A stretch of 64,000 nt of DNA from assembly GCF_040493455.1 (NCBI RefSeq), contig NZ_JANFDA010000001.1:682001-746000 (forward strand). The letters run 5' to 3'. Positions within the stretch are counted from its first letter, which is position 1. Every line of letters starts with the position of its first letter. Under the pieces are notes generated by a model that did not search any database, had not been told where the DNA came from, and was given only the letters and a program-made list of their open reading frames with translations. Made by a program: the position numbers and the translations under genes. This DNA comes from Microcosmobacter sp040493455. Lineage in GTDB: Bacteria > Bacteroidota > Bacteroidia > Flavobacteriales > Flavobacteriaceae. This document shows, piece by piece, positions 25,697 to 33,184 of this stretch.

Positions 25697-26218
25697 TTAT
25701 ACTTGTGTTTCAGTTTCTACCTCTGTTTCTGAGCTTTCAGAATTAATGATGCTTGGAAATAGAATTGGTGCAATGGATTTTACAGGTTTATAGAGTACCG
25801 AATCCTCAACATCTTCTTCATCTACAAAAGGCAAGGTATTATTCATACGATCAAAAACAATCAATACCACACTGAGAATAAGTCCAATTTTAGCTGCGCC
25901 AAATACACCGCCCAAAAGCTTATTGAGGATACCAAGCGAAGCAAAATCTGCTAACTTTGTCAATGCTTTACCTGCAAGGCTTATTGCCAATACAATAATC
26001 ACAAACGTGATTGCAAACGCAGTAATGTTTATCGTTTTCTCTGTCCAGTCGGTTCGACTCTGAAGAAAATCTGCAGCAAAATTACTAAAGTGAATAGCAC
26101 CATATACACCAAGCACGAGTGCCAAAAGAGAGGCAACCTCTACGAAAAGGCCTTTAAACAGACCACGCACTAATCCGAATAACAACAGTGCGCCTAATAC
26201 AATATCAATTACAGTCAT
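25697..26218 (-). CDS. cvpA: CvpA family protein
   Basis: A 173-residue membrane protein of the CvpA (colicin V production) family with four helices: MTVIDIVLGALLLFGLVRGLFKG (the conserved N-terminus), VEVASLLALVLGVYGAIHFS, INITAFAITFVIIVLAISLAGKAL and the LLGGVFGAAKIGLILSVVLIVFD block, then an acidic tail (ESSETEVETETQ). The ATG at 26218 is used; a TTG nine bases upstream is less likely. It is a monocistronic minus-strand gene divergent from the gene at 26362. Confidence 0.9.
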   Translation of the reverse strand: MTVIDIVLGALLLFGLVRGLFKGLFVEVASLLALVLGVYGAIHFSNFAADFLQSRTDWTEKTINITAFAITFVIIVLAISLAGKALTKLADFASLGILNKLLGGVFGAAKIGLILSVVLIVFDRMNNTLPFVDEEDVEDSVLYKPVKSIAPILFPSIINSESSETEVETETQV

Positions 26219-26361
26219 ACAAACCAAGATTTCTACAAATTTATGGGAAATCCCTAAGATTAAAAGTAATGTATTGTAATAGCTTTAAAAAAATAGATTG
26301 ATAGGATTATAACGATAATTCTTCTTCAATATTTTATAAGTCAGTAACTTTGCGCTCAATT

Positions 26362-26718
26362 ATGGCAAGAGACGAGCAATTAAAAGAACGATGGGGCCTG
26401 GTAGTCGACAAGTTATCTGCGCAATTTGCAGATGGAGATACTTTGGATTTGGACGCCATTATCTACCTTATTGGTGTACAGGAACTTGGGCAGTTGGATC
26501 GAAAATTCAAGAAGGATCATAAGCTAGACTTAATGCATATAGCAATATGCAAACTTCTAGAACCATATGGTTATTACGAATTCGATTTTGTGGATGAAGA
26601 GGGATGGCCACACTACAAAGTAAAAGAAGAATTACCATTCCTTAAAGCAGGTGAGCAAAGCATCTTAATGAAAGAGGCCATTGTAAACTATTTTGTCGAA
26701 ACAGAGTTTATAGACTAA
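26362..26718 (+). CDS. Conserved small acidic protein upstream of pheS
   Basis: A 118-residue soluble protein beginning MARDEQLKERWGLVVDKLSAQFADGDTLDLDAIIYLIGVQELGQ and ending in YFVETEFID. I recognise it only as a conserved companion of pheS in flavobacteria; no catalytic motif is visible. The ATG at 26362 was chosen over the TTG at 26350 because the -7 box TAACTTTG (26345-26352) overlaps that position. The expected transcription start is within a few bases of the ATG, so the mRNA may be nearly leaderless. Confidence 0.82.
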   Translation: MARDEQLKERWGLVVDKLSAQFADGDTLDLDAIIYLIGVQELGQLDRKFKKDHKLDLMHIAICKLLEPYGYYEFDFVDEEGWPHYKVKEELPFLKAGEQSILMKEAIVNYFVETEFID

Positions 26719-26758
26719 TAATTATTAAATTTGCCTTTCAATTTTTTGAGCTAGATCA

Positions 26759-27778
26759 ATGATAGACAAGATTAAAGCATTAACCGAAGAAGCACAAGCA
26801 TTTAAAGCACAGACTAAGGATGAAATTGAAGCATTCCGAATTAAGTTCTTAGGGAAGAAGGGATTGCTAAATGAGTTTTATGCTGAATTAAAAAATGTTG
26901 CTAAAGACCAAAGAAAAGAGTTTGGTCAAACCATTAATGCTTTAAAAGTAGCTGCTCAAGACAAAGTCAATACACTAAAAGCTGAGCTTGAAAGCCAACA
27001 AGAAGAACAAGGTATTTATGGCGATCTGTCACGTCCTGGAGCGCCTATCAACATTGGGTCTCGTCATCCGATTTCAATAGTGAAGAATCAAATCATTGAT
27101 ATCTTTTCTCGTATAGGATTCAATGTGAGTGAAGGTCCAGAAATTGAAGACGATTGGCACAACTTTACAGCACTGAACTTACCTGAATATCATCCAGCTA
27201 GAGATATGCAGGATACCTTCTTTATTCAGACCGATCCAGATATTTTATTGCGTACACATACAAGTTCTGTACAGGTACGCTACATGGAAAACAACAAACC
27301 ACCTATCAGAACGATTTCTCCTGGTAGAGTATATCGTAACGAGGCTATTTCTGCACGTTCGCATTGTTTCTTCCATCAAGTTGAAGGCTTGTACATTGAC
27401 AAGGATGTAAGTTTTGCTGATTTGAAGCAAACACTTCAATATTTCACTACGGAAATGTTTGGAAAGAGCAAGATTAGATTACGTCCTTCATACTTCCCGT
27501 TTACTGAGCCTAGTGCTGAGGTCGATGTGTATTGGGGACTCGAAACCGAGACCGATTACAAGATGACTAAAGGAACAGGTTGGTTAGAGATTATGGGATG
27601 TGGTATGGTAGATCCTAATGTATTGGAAAACTGTGGTATTGATTCTAAAGAATACTCTGGTTTTGCCTTCGGAATGGGAATCGATCGTATTGCACTATTA
27701 CTTCATCAAATCAGTGACATTCGTTTATTGAGTGAAAACGATGTGCGTTTCTTGAAACAGTTTAAGAGTAGCTTATAG
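26759..27778 (+). CDS. pheS: Phenylalanyl-tRNA synthetase alpha subunit
   Basis: A 339-residue class II synthetase subunit that charges tRNA-Phe together with PheT (encoded elsewhere). An N-terminal coiled coil (1-85) is followed by motif 2 (SPGRVYRNEAISARSHCFFHQVEGLYID), the FPFTEPSAEVDVYW block, the GWLEIMGCGMVDPNVL block, and motif 3 (FAFGMGIDRIALL). Length and motifs are complete. A -7-like TAAATTTG lies at 26726-26733. Confidence 0.97.
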   Translation: MIDKIKALTEEAQAFKAQTKDEIEAFRIKFLGKKGLLNEFYAELKNVAKDQRKEFGQTINALKVAAQDKVNTLKAELESQQEEQGIYGDLSRPGAPINIGSRHPISIVKNQIIDIFSRIGFNVSEGPEIEDDWHNFTALNLPEYHPARDMQDTFFIQTDPDILLRTHTSSVQVRYMENNKPPIRTISPGRVYRNEAISARSHCFFHQVEGLYIDKDVSFADLKQTLQYFTTEMFGKSKIRLRPSYFPFTEPSAEVDVYWGLETETDYKMTKGTGWLEIMGCGMVDPNVLENCGIDSKEYSGFAFGMGIDRIALLLHQISDIRLLSENDVRFLKQFKSSL

Positions 27779-27789
27779 TGAACTAAACA

Positions 27790-27853
27790 TGATGCCTTCG
27801 AGAACCTCAGGCATCAGTAATAAATCTCTTCATGGTCGCTGAGGTTCTCGAAG
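27790..27853. repeat. Inverted repeat between pheS and the next gene
   Basis: CTTCGAGAACCTCAG (27796-27810) and its exact complement CTGAGGTTCTCGAAG (27839-27853) form a 15-bp stem with a 28-bp loop. A smaller pair TGATGCC/GGCATCA (27790-27796 with 27810-27816) overlaps the left arm. It is of the REP-like kind seen in Flavobacteriaceae intergenic DNA and can act as the pheS transcript end. Confidence 0.8.
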
Positions 27854-27867
27854 CGACATTGCAGAAT

Positions 27868-28263
27868 ATGAAAAAAGACATTCAAATTCCAGAAGTTAAA
27901 GACGTTTATGTCGCTGTAGTTCGTGAGTTTAACGAAACGCATAGAACCAACGATTGGAATGCCTATATCATCAACGATAAAGAGGTTGATTTAGACATGG
28001 TTTTAATCGTTACGAAAGGCTATGACCAAGATAGAGAAACCTCATTGATGCGTCACAAGCTAGATAAACTTCCTGCAAAGTCTTATGCCAAGGTTGAATT
28101 CTTACAAGATGAGGTATTAGCCTTAAATAATGAATTTAAAGTAACGTTTTTTGAAGGCACATCCATGTTTGATAAAACCTATCTATTCAGAAAGAACACG
28201 ATTAATGAGAATGCTCTACAAACCATTCCGTTGATGAAGCTAAAGGGTGTTTTGGTGAGGTAG
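27868..28263 (+). CDS. Conserved hypothetical protein downstream of pheS
   Basis: A 131-residue soluble protein (MKKDIQIPEVKDVYVAVVREFNETHRTNDWNAYIIN..) with an alpha/beta pattern. I do not recognise the family. The ATG at 27868 is preferred; an earlier in-frame ATG at 27832 lies inside the inverted repeat. Its last 23 bases, including the stop codon, recur with one mismatch at 30168-30190, so it looks like the insertion target of the neighbouring island. Confidence 0.8.
   Translation: MKKDIQIPEVKDVYVAVVREFNETHRTNDWNAYIINDKEVDLDMVLIVTKGYDQDRETSLMRHKLDKLPAKSYAKVEFLQDEVLALNNEFKVTFFEGTSMFDKTYLFRKNTINENALQTIPLMKLKGVLVR
28241..28263 (+). repeat. 23-bp direct repeat, left copy (3' end of the hypothetical gene)
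   Basis: Positions 28241-28263 (begins TAAAGGG, ends GTGAGGTAG) match 30168-30190 at 22 of 23 bases. The repeat includes the stop codon of the gene ending at 28263. Confidence 0.8.
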
Positions 28264-28317
28264 TTTTGTATAAGGAATTTAGCAGCAATGAGCTAAACAT
28301 GTTGTTCTTCTTAGTGT

Positions 28318-28782
28318 TTAAAATCCTTCAAATGTTTTATCAACAGCGTCGCTTATTATTTTCTTTTGACTTATCAAATCAATATTTGTTTTATCAGATT
28401 TCAATCCCAATGTTTTTTCGGTGTTCGAAAATGACCATTCATAAATTCCGCTAAAAATTTCATTAGTCAATGCAGATTCGGAGTTTGTAGTATTAGAATC
28501 AATTTTTAACTTTCCTTTTTCAAAAGCAAATTCTGTTTTCAATTGTTCCGATTCAAAACCAGGAAGAGTCAGAGTCGAGTCAGATATTCGAAAAGTCATA
28601 CTCTCAGAGTTTTCATATCCGCTATATACAATCCGAACTGTTTGATTTATAGTTTTTGGATATACCATTTTGCCTTTGTAGGTCATTTTTGTTATTATCC
28701 AATTCCCATCAAGTTCAATATGATTTTTTGTATCGCATGATATAAAAGTCAAAAACATTAATAAAAGAAAATAGTTTCTCAT
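28318..28782 (-). CDS. Small lipoprotein, lipocalin-like
   Basis: A 154-residue protein. The ATG at 28782 gives MRNYFLLLMFLTFISCDTKN, a clear SPII signal with the lipid-modified Cys at 16; the longer in-frame reading is rejected. The mature part (IELDGNWIITKMTYKGKMVYP..) has the GxW start and alternating strands of lipocalin-like Bacteroidota lipoproteins. Function unknown. It is the downstream gene of the repeat-bounded part of the island. Confidence 0.72.
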   Translation of the reverse strand: MRNYFLLLMFLTFISCDTKNHIELDGNWIITKMTYKGKMVYPKTINQTVRIVYSGYENSESMTFRISDSTLTLPGFESEQLKTEFAFEKGKLKIDSNTTNSESALTNEIFSGIYEWSFSNTEKTLGLKSDKTNIDLISQKKIISDAVDKTFEGF

Positions 28783-28886
28783 TTGGGTCAACATTACGTA
28801 CAACAAAATCCAGCTTTTTGATTTATAAATTAAACATTGTTTTAGCTCTTTGCCAAAATGAATTATAATCATTGTTGTAATGCATT

Positions 28887-29366
28887 TTATTTATTCATTC
28901 GCGATTCAAATTCATCTAGCACATAATCAGCATCATTTTCTGATAATTCTTTAATTTCTAAATTACTCTTTACTTCATGTTTTGGCATCATAGTTCGCAT
29001 GAGGATAATTTTAAAAACTTCTTTTCTTTCTTCAGTTTTTCCGTATTCTTTTTCATTTATAATATTTTGAAACGTTTCTTCCATTTTCAGCCAAAGGTTA
29101 ATTTCTTTGTCAATATTGAGGTCACGTTTAAAGTTCGTTATTGTCTCTTCCAGACTTATAGGATAAACTTCTTCGAAAGTTTTATGAATCGATTTAATTT
29201 TGGTTAATTGGTTTTCGGATAAATCTTTATGCTGGATTGGTCCAGGTATTAGTTCACTTGGGTCAATCATAATCGTTTCCCTCTCTTCTTTTTTTGTTTT
29301 GCTGCCACAAGAAACTATTAGTAAGATGATTCCAATTGCAGCAATTATTGTTAATGTAATTTTCAT
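28887..29366 (-). CDS. Lipoprotein of unknown function
   Basis: A 159-residue protein with an SPII signal (LLIVSCGSKTKK, Cys about 20). The rest is mainly helical and charged (ENQLTKIKSIHKTFEEVYPISLEETITNFKRDLNIDKEINLWLKMEETF), with a C-terminal DADYVLDEFESRMNK. No family is recognised. It lies 104 bp upstream of the lipocalin-like gene on the same strand, and behind it is the pseudoknot-like palindrome at 29402-29443. Confidence 0.7.
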   Translation of the reverse strand: MKITLTIIAAIGIILLIVSCGSKTKKEERETIMIDPSELIPGPIQHKDLSENQLTKIKSIHKTFEEVYPISLEETITNFKRDLNIDKEINLWLKMEETFQNIINEKEYGKTEERKEVFKIILMRTMMPKHEVKSNLEIKELSENDADYVLDEFESRMNK

Positions 29367-29401
29367 TTAGTTTTTAATGTTTTACAACGGTTTTGAGTAT
29401 G

Positions 29402-29443
29402 ATTAGTTGCGTGTTTGAGCAACTAATTTAGTAAACAAACACG
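29402..29443 (-). repeat. Interleaved palindromes (possible pseudoknot or recombination site)
   Basis: ATTAGTTGC (29402-29410) pairs with GCAACTAAT (29419-29427). The loop and last stem base CGTGTTTG (29410-29417) are complementary to CAAACACG (29436-29443). The two stems interleave as in an H-type pseudoknot. It lies in the gap between two lipoprotein genes of the island. Confidence 0.6.
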
Positions 29444-29474
29444 TATGCGATAAAATAAACAACGATAAAGACAG

Positions 29475-30077
29475 TTAATTGTGTTCGTTGTTGAGCTTAG
29501 TTATTTCATTCAGATTTATTTCCAGTGTTCCAGAAAACTGATTATAAATTTTCATTTTATTAAAATCTAAATCAAAACTTACAATACCAAAGTATTTTTT
29601 TGAATTAGGATAACCGATTCTGGAACGTTTAATAGACCTAGTTAGCCGAAACTCATTAAGTGAAAAATTGTAAACCTTATGTGAATTTAAATCAATTACT
29701 TTAACATTGTTTCTATCAACAAAATCAGGTGTTGCTATTCCACAACTACCAGAGGATATTAGAATAAAATTTTTCTTAAATACTTCTATAACTCGACATT
29801 CATTCTCAATTTTTGTCGGCATAGAGTAAACCAATATGTTGTCAATCCAAAATTCGTAGTTTTTTTCATTTAGTACAGTTTTTAAATTTAAACTATCGTA
29901 ATGAAATATTTTTTGCTCATTTTCTATTTTACTAGACGACTTAAAACTTCCTAAAAAATCAAGTTCATTCCCGAAAAAACCAGGAAAACTAATTTCGTAA
30001 ACTAAGTTTTGTTTTGGCTTACAAGAAATCAGTAAAAAAGCTAGAAATAACAAATATGTTATAATGTTAGTTTTCAT
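29475..30077 (-). CDS. Lipoprotein of unknown function
   Basis: A 200-residue protein. The ATG at 30077 gives MKTNIITYLLFLAFLLISCKP, a typical lipoprotein signal; the TTG at 30089 is rejected. The mature part is beta-rich (YEISFPGFFGNELDFLGSFKSSSKIENE.., SSGSCGIATPDFVDRNNVKVIDLNSHKVYNFSLNEFRLTRSIKRSRIGYPN). No family is recognised. It is the first gene of the repeat-bounded block, whose right repeat copy is about 90 bp upstream. Confidence 0.7.
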   Translation of the reverse strand: MKTNIITYLLFLAFLLISCKPKQNLVYEISFPGFFGNELDFLGSFKSSSKIENEQKIFHYDSLNLKTVLNEKNYEFWIDNILVYSMPTKIENECRVIEVFKKNFILISSGSCGIATPDFVDRNNVKVIDLNSHKVYNFSLNEFRLTRSIKRSRIGYPNSKKYFGIVSFDLDFNKMKIYNQFSGTLEINLNEITKLNNEHN

Positions 30078-30167
30078 AATTAAACCCAACTATTTGATAA
30101 AAGGAATCTTCCTTACATCAATCAATTTAAGAAAAATATAATATCCTTTTAGATAACGTTCTGGAGG

Positions 30168-30190
30168 TAAAGGATGTTTTGGTGAGGTAG
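30168..30190 (+). repeat. 23-bp direct repeat, right copy
   Basis: Matches 28241-28263 at 22 of 23 bases (one G to A change). The distance between copies is 1927 bp and the intervening DNA holds three lipoprotein genes. Sequence outside the repeat is not clearly related on either side. Confidence 0.8.
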
Positions 30191-30201
30191 AGTTTATCGC
30201 C

Positions 30202-30756
30202 TCATGCTGTGTTTGCACTTCTTTTTATTATTTCTAATAGTATCAAAGTCAAAATAGCGATTAGCATACCTTGAAGGAATATGATACCAATATCAAAAGA
30301 GAGTAAATCTATGAGCTTGGTATTCTCATTTTCGGGTAAATAATCTCTATGAAAGCTAGTTACAAAAATTACAAATCTTTCAAAATATAATCCGCTTTTC
30401 ATCCCAAATGCGACTAAAAGAACATACCAAAATTTTGATGCTAATTTTTTAACGAATAAAGTAAGAGGTAAAATTAAAGCACCGAAAAACATAATCCAAT
30501 ATGCTATTGCATAAGGCCCAGTTGCTCGGTTAATAAACGCATATTCATCAGGATAAATAGCCATTCCAATCAAATAAACAGTAAATGTGACGATTGCGTA
30601 GAAAATAATTGTCCAACGAACTAGATTCAGGGCCTTTTTTGTTTCGAATCGATTTTTGAAGAAAAGCTCGACAAGCATTAATGTCAAGATTATTGGAATA
30701 AGGCAATAAATAATATTGGCATCAACTATTTCAATAATCCTTCTGTATGTCTCCAT
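30202..30756 (-). CDS. Multi-spanning membrane protein, unknown function
   Basis: A 184-residue protein with four to five predicted helices (about 15-32, 46-66, 80-102, 108-128 and 155-178) and short charged loops. No family is recognised. It lies 3 bp after the stop of the upstream secreted-protein gene, so the two form an operon on the minus strand. Confidence 0.7.
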   Translation of the reverse strand: METYRRIIEIVDANIIYCLIPIILTLMLVELFFKNRFETKKALNLVRWTIIFYAIVTFTVYLIGMAIYPDEYAFINRATGPYAIAYWIMFFGALILPLTLFVKKLASKFWYVLLVAFGMKSGLYFERFVIFVTSFHRDYLPENENTKLIDLLSFDIGIIFLQGMLIAILTLILLEIIKRSANTA

Positions 30757-30759
30757 TTA

Positions 30760-31383
30760 TTATTTTGAATATTCGATAAAGCTGACTACGAACCATCCAG
30801 GTAATAAATTTTTATTATTACTACAATCTTGAAATTCTAACTTCAAAGTTCCTTTAGAATTTGCATTCTCCCACTCTATCAATTTGTCTTTTGGTTTGTT
30901 TTCTAAAACAGACTTTTTCCCTAAAGCGTATTTTTTAGTAATTATTTCCTCTAATTCAGAAAACAGCTTAGTATAAGTTTCAAGTTCACCACATTCTTTT
31001 TCAACTAATTCTTTAAGTTTTTTCCTGTCAAACAAAGTCTTGTCGTCAATTTTATTTATAAATGCCCATTTGTATGATGTGTACTTTATTTCTCTAGAAT
31101 TTTTATCATAGAAATATTCGACATTAGCAGGAATGTTTTTTGGTAATACTCTTGATATTTGTTTAGGATTAACTAGTTCGTATTTATCTACATATGGATA
31201 AAGTTCTGGAGCTAATACGATTGTTGCATAGTTTTTCTCAACCTTAGAATTAATTTTTATTTCAAATTTGATGGCATCATCAATTGATTTTCCAGTGAAA
31301 ATTAGATTCTGATTTTGTGACTCTTGTGAATAAGAATAAAGAATGAAAACTAAACTAAAAATAAAAGAAAGAAGTTTTTTCAT
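30760..31383 (-). CDS. Secreted protein of unknown function
   Basis: A 207-residue protein with a cleavable signal peptide (MKKLLSFIFSLVFILYSYSQ). The mature part shows alternating strands (LIFTGKSIDDAIKFEIKINSKVEKNYATIVLAPE) and two Cys near the ends. No family is recognised. It is translationally close-coupled to the membrane protein downstream, which suggests a small envelope module. Confidence 0.7.
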   Translation of the reverse strand: MKKLLSFIFSLVFILYSYSQESQNQNLIFTGKSIDDAIKFEIKINSKVEKNYATIVLAPELYPYVDKYELVNPKQISRVLPKNIPANVEYFYDKNSREIKYTSYKWAFINKIDDKTLFDRKKLKELVEKECGELETYTKLFSELEEIITKKYALGKKSVLENKPKDKLIEWENANSKGTLKLEFQDCSNNKNLLPGWFVVSFIEYSK

Positions 31384-31429
31384 ATAATACTCTTTTAAAA
31401 AAGAACAAGAATAGTTGTGATGAAGGGAT

Positions 31430-31996
31430 TTATTTAAATAGGTTGATTATTTTTTCTTTACCAGAGCTAGCAGCGAGTTTTTTCCCTAAATCCCAAATTT
31501 CTTTTTCCCATTTTTTCCATTCAGAGCTATTTGGGTTATTTGCTATAATTTGAGTTTTGACATTTTGCGTTATAATACAATAATTGTAAGAAACACCATC
31601 TAAAGTTATACTCCTATTATCATCAGCTAAACTTAGATTTTTCATATTCCATATAGGGTCATTGGTTGTGCTTATTAACTCTTCAGAATAGATGTCTTTT
31701 ATACTACCATTTTCATTAAATAAAAAAATTGCTTGAGAAAGTTTTTCTGGATTATGAATATCACGGAAACTACTTTTATTGTACTTAATAGTTATCAATC
31801 CAAGAGGTTCTTTAAACGATAAGTTGATTTTTGCTATCCAGATATAATCTATTTCTAGTTCATTGTCACGCCATCCTTTTTCGTTTCTAACAATGTGACC
31901 ATTCGTATGAAGATATTTTAACCCAAAGTAATTTGCAAGTGATTCTTCAGTAGTTTGATTGTATAAGAAGTTTTCTAAATTTTCAGCTCTCCTCAT
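31430..31996 (-). CDS. Soluble protein of unknown function
   Basis: A 188-residue protein with no signal peptide: MRRAENLENFLYNQTTEESLANYFGLKYLHTNGHIVRNEKGWRDNELEIDYIWIAKINL.. The pattern of beta-strands, two internal SFKEPLGLITIKYN-type stretches and a C-terminal amphipathic helix (WKKWEKEIWDLGKKLA) is not known to me. It starts 16 bp downstream of gpsA's stop codon on the same strand, so read-through from gpsA is possible. Confidence 0.65.
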   Translation of the reverse strand: MRRAENLENFLYNQTTEESLANYFGLKYLHTNGHIVRNEKGWRDNELEIDYIWIAKINLSFKEPLGLITIKYNKSSFRDIHNPEKLSQAIFLFNENGSIKDIYSEELISTTNDPIWNMKNLSLADDNRSITLDGVSYNYCIITQNVKTQIIANNPNSSEWKKWEKEIWDLGKKLAASSGKEKIINLFK

Positions 31997-32012
31997 TAAA
32001 TTATGTAATGCT

Positions 32013-33011
32013 TTAATCCAACTTCTCAGTTAGCTTTTTAAACACCTTTTTAGGGTTTTTCCCTTCATAAAGGATGTCATAAACCGCATTGATAATAGGC
32101 AAACGCGTTTTCTTTTCGTTTTTTTGGTTGAGCAAATGAGCACTTTTAGTAGCATAGTAACCTTCGGCGACCATGTTCATTTCCATTTGTGCAGACTTTA
32201 CCGTGTAGCCTTTACCAATCATATTTCCAAACATTCGGTTTCTAGAGAATACCGAATAGCCAGTAACGAGTAGATCTCCCAAATAAGCCGAGTTATTGAT
32301 ATTGCGTTTCATCTTGTGCATTTTCTTTATGAAACGCTTCATCTCTCTAATGGCATTGCTCATCAATACACTTTGGAAGTTGTCTCCATAGCCCAAACCA
32401 TGCGCAATTCCTGCGGCAATGGCATATATGTTTTTCAGCATTACGGCATATTCAGTACCAATTATATCATCACTGATTTTGGTCTTTATATAACGACTCG
32501 ATAAAGAATCTGCAATGGCTTGTGCTTTTTGAGCGTCAGCACAAGAAATGGTCAAATACGATAAGCGTTCTAAAGCAACTTCTTCAGCATGGCAAGGTCC
32601 AGCGATGACACCAATATTTTCAAAAGCAATTCCGTAAATATCATGGAAGTGTTCACCAACTAATAAGCCAGATTCTGGGATAATCCCTTTTACGGCAGAC
32701 ACTACAATTTTGTCTTTAATATCTGTGGTTAGTTTCTGGAGTTCAGCATGAATAAAAGCAGAAGGAATCACAAAGATGAGTACGTCTGCCCAATCTGCTA
32801 TTTCATTGATATCGTTACTAATCTTTAGTTGCTCCAGATGAAACTCCACAGAGCTCAAATAGCTCGGATTGTGCTTTTCCTTTAATAAATGCTCTTTGGT
32901 GTACACACTGCGCATATACCAACCAATCTCATTCTCATTTTCACAAAGCATTTTTACGATAGCTGTTGCCCAGCTTCCAGCACCAAAAACAGCGTACTTA
33001 TATGAACTCAT
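32013..33011 (-). CDS. gpsA: Glycerol-3-phosphate dehydrogenase [NAD(P)+]
   Basis: A 332-residue GpsA, which reduces dihydroxyacetone phosphate to sn-glycerol 3-phosphate for phospholipid synthesis. The Rossmann motif is FGAGSWATAIV (about 9-19). The catalytic Lys is in VMLKNIYAIAAGIAHGLGYGDNF, and GDLLVTGYSVFSRNRMFG is the conserved substrate block. Length and motifs are complete. Its upstream region is divergent from the sigma-54-like promoter at 33092. Confidence 0.95.
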   Translation of the reverse strand: MSSYKYAVFGAGSWATAIVKMLCENENEIGWYMRSVYTKEHLLKEKHNPSYLSSVEFHLEQLKISNDINEIADWADVLIFVIPSAFIHAELQKLTTDIKDKIVVSAVKGIIPESGLLVGEHFHDIYGIAFENIGVIAGPCHAEEVALERLSYLTISCADAQKAQAIADSLSSRYIKTKISDDIIGTEYAVMLKNIYAIAAGIAHGLGYGDNFQSVLMSNAIREMKRFIKKMHKMKRNINNSAYLGDLLVTGYSVFSRNRMFGNMIGKGYTVKSAQMEMNMVAEGYYATKSAHLLNQKNEKKTRLPIINAVYDILYEGKNPKKVFKKLTEKLD

Positions 33012-33091
33012 AAATAGTAGTTAGTTTGTCTACTCAAAAATACACAAATTATAGGTCTTACAATGCTTTTATAACAAGGCTTTAGCTTTTT

Positions 33092-33106
33092 TGGCACAGG
33101 TTTTGA
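33092..33106 (+). promoter_or_regulatory. Sigma-54-like promoter upstream of the conserved lipoprotein
   Basis: TGGCAC (33092-33097), five bases, TTGA (33103-33106) fits the -24/-12 consensus TGGCAC-N5-TTGC. The distance from the second G of the -24 GG to the -12 G is 11 bases, exactly the sigma-54 spacing. The likely start is about 65 bases before the ATG at 33185. Confidence 0.6.
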
Positions 33107-33184
33107 AACTAGTATTGTAATCTCAAGAAGATTACCCTTAATAAAAGTCTTCGGTGAGATGTCATTAATCAAAAAACTTAGCTT

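Noticed and set aside
27832..27867. Earlier ATG at 27832 for the hypothetical gene after pheS
   Set aside because: It is within the 15-bp inverted repeat; the ATG at 27868 starts a conserved-looking protein.
28264..31996. Integron or prophage interpretation of the island
   Set aside because: No integrase, recombinase, phage gene or repeated attC-type site set was found; only one direct repeat and one palindrome support insertion.
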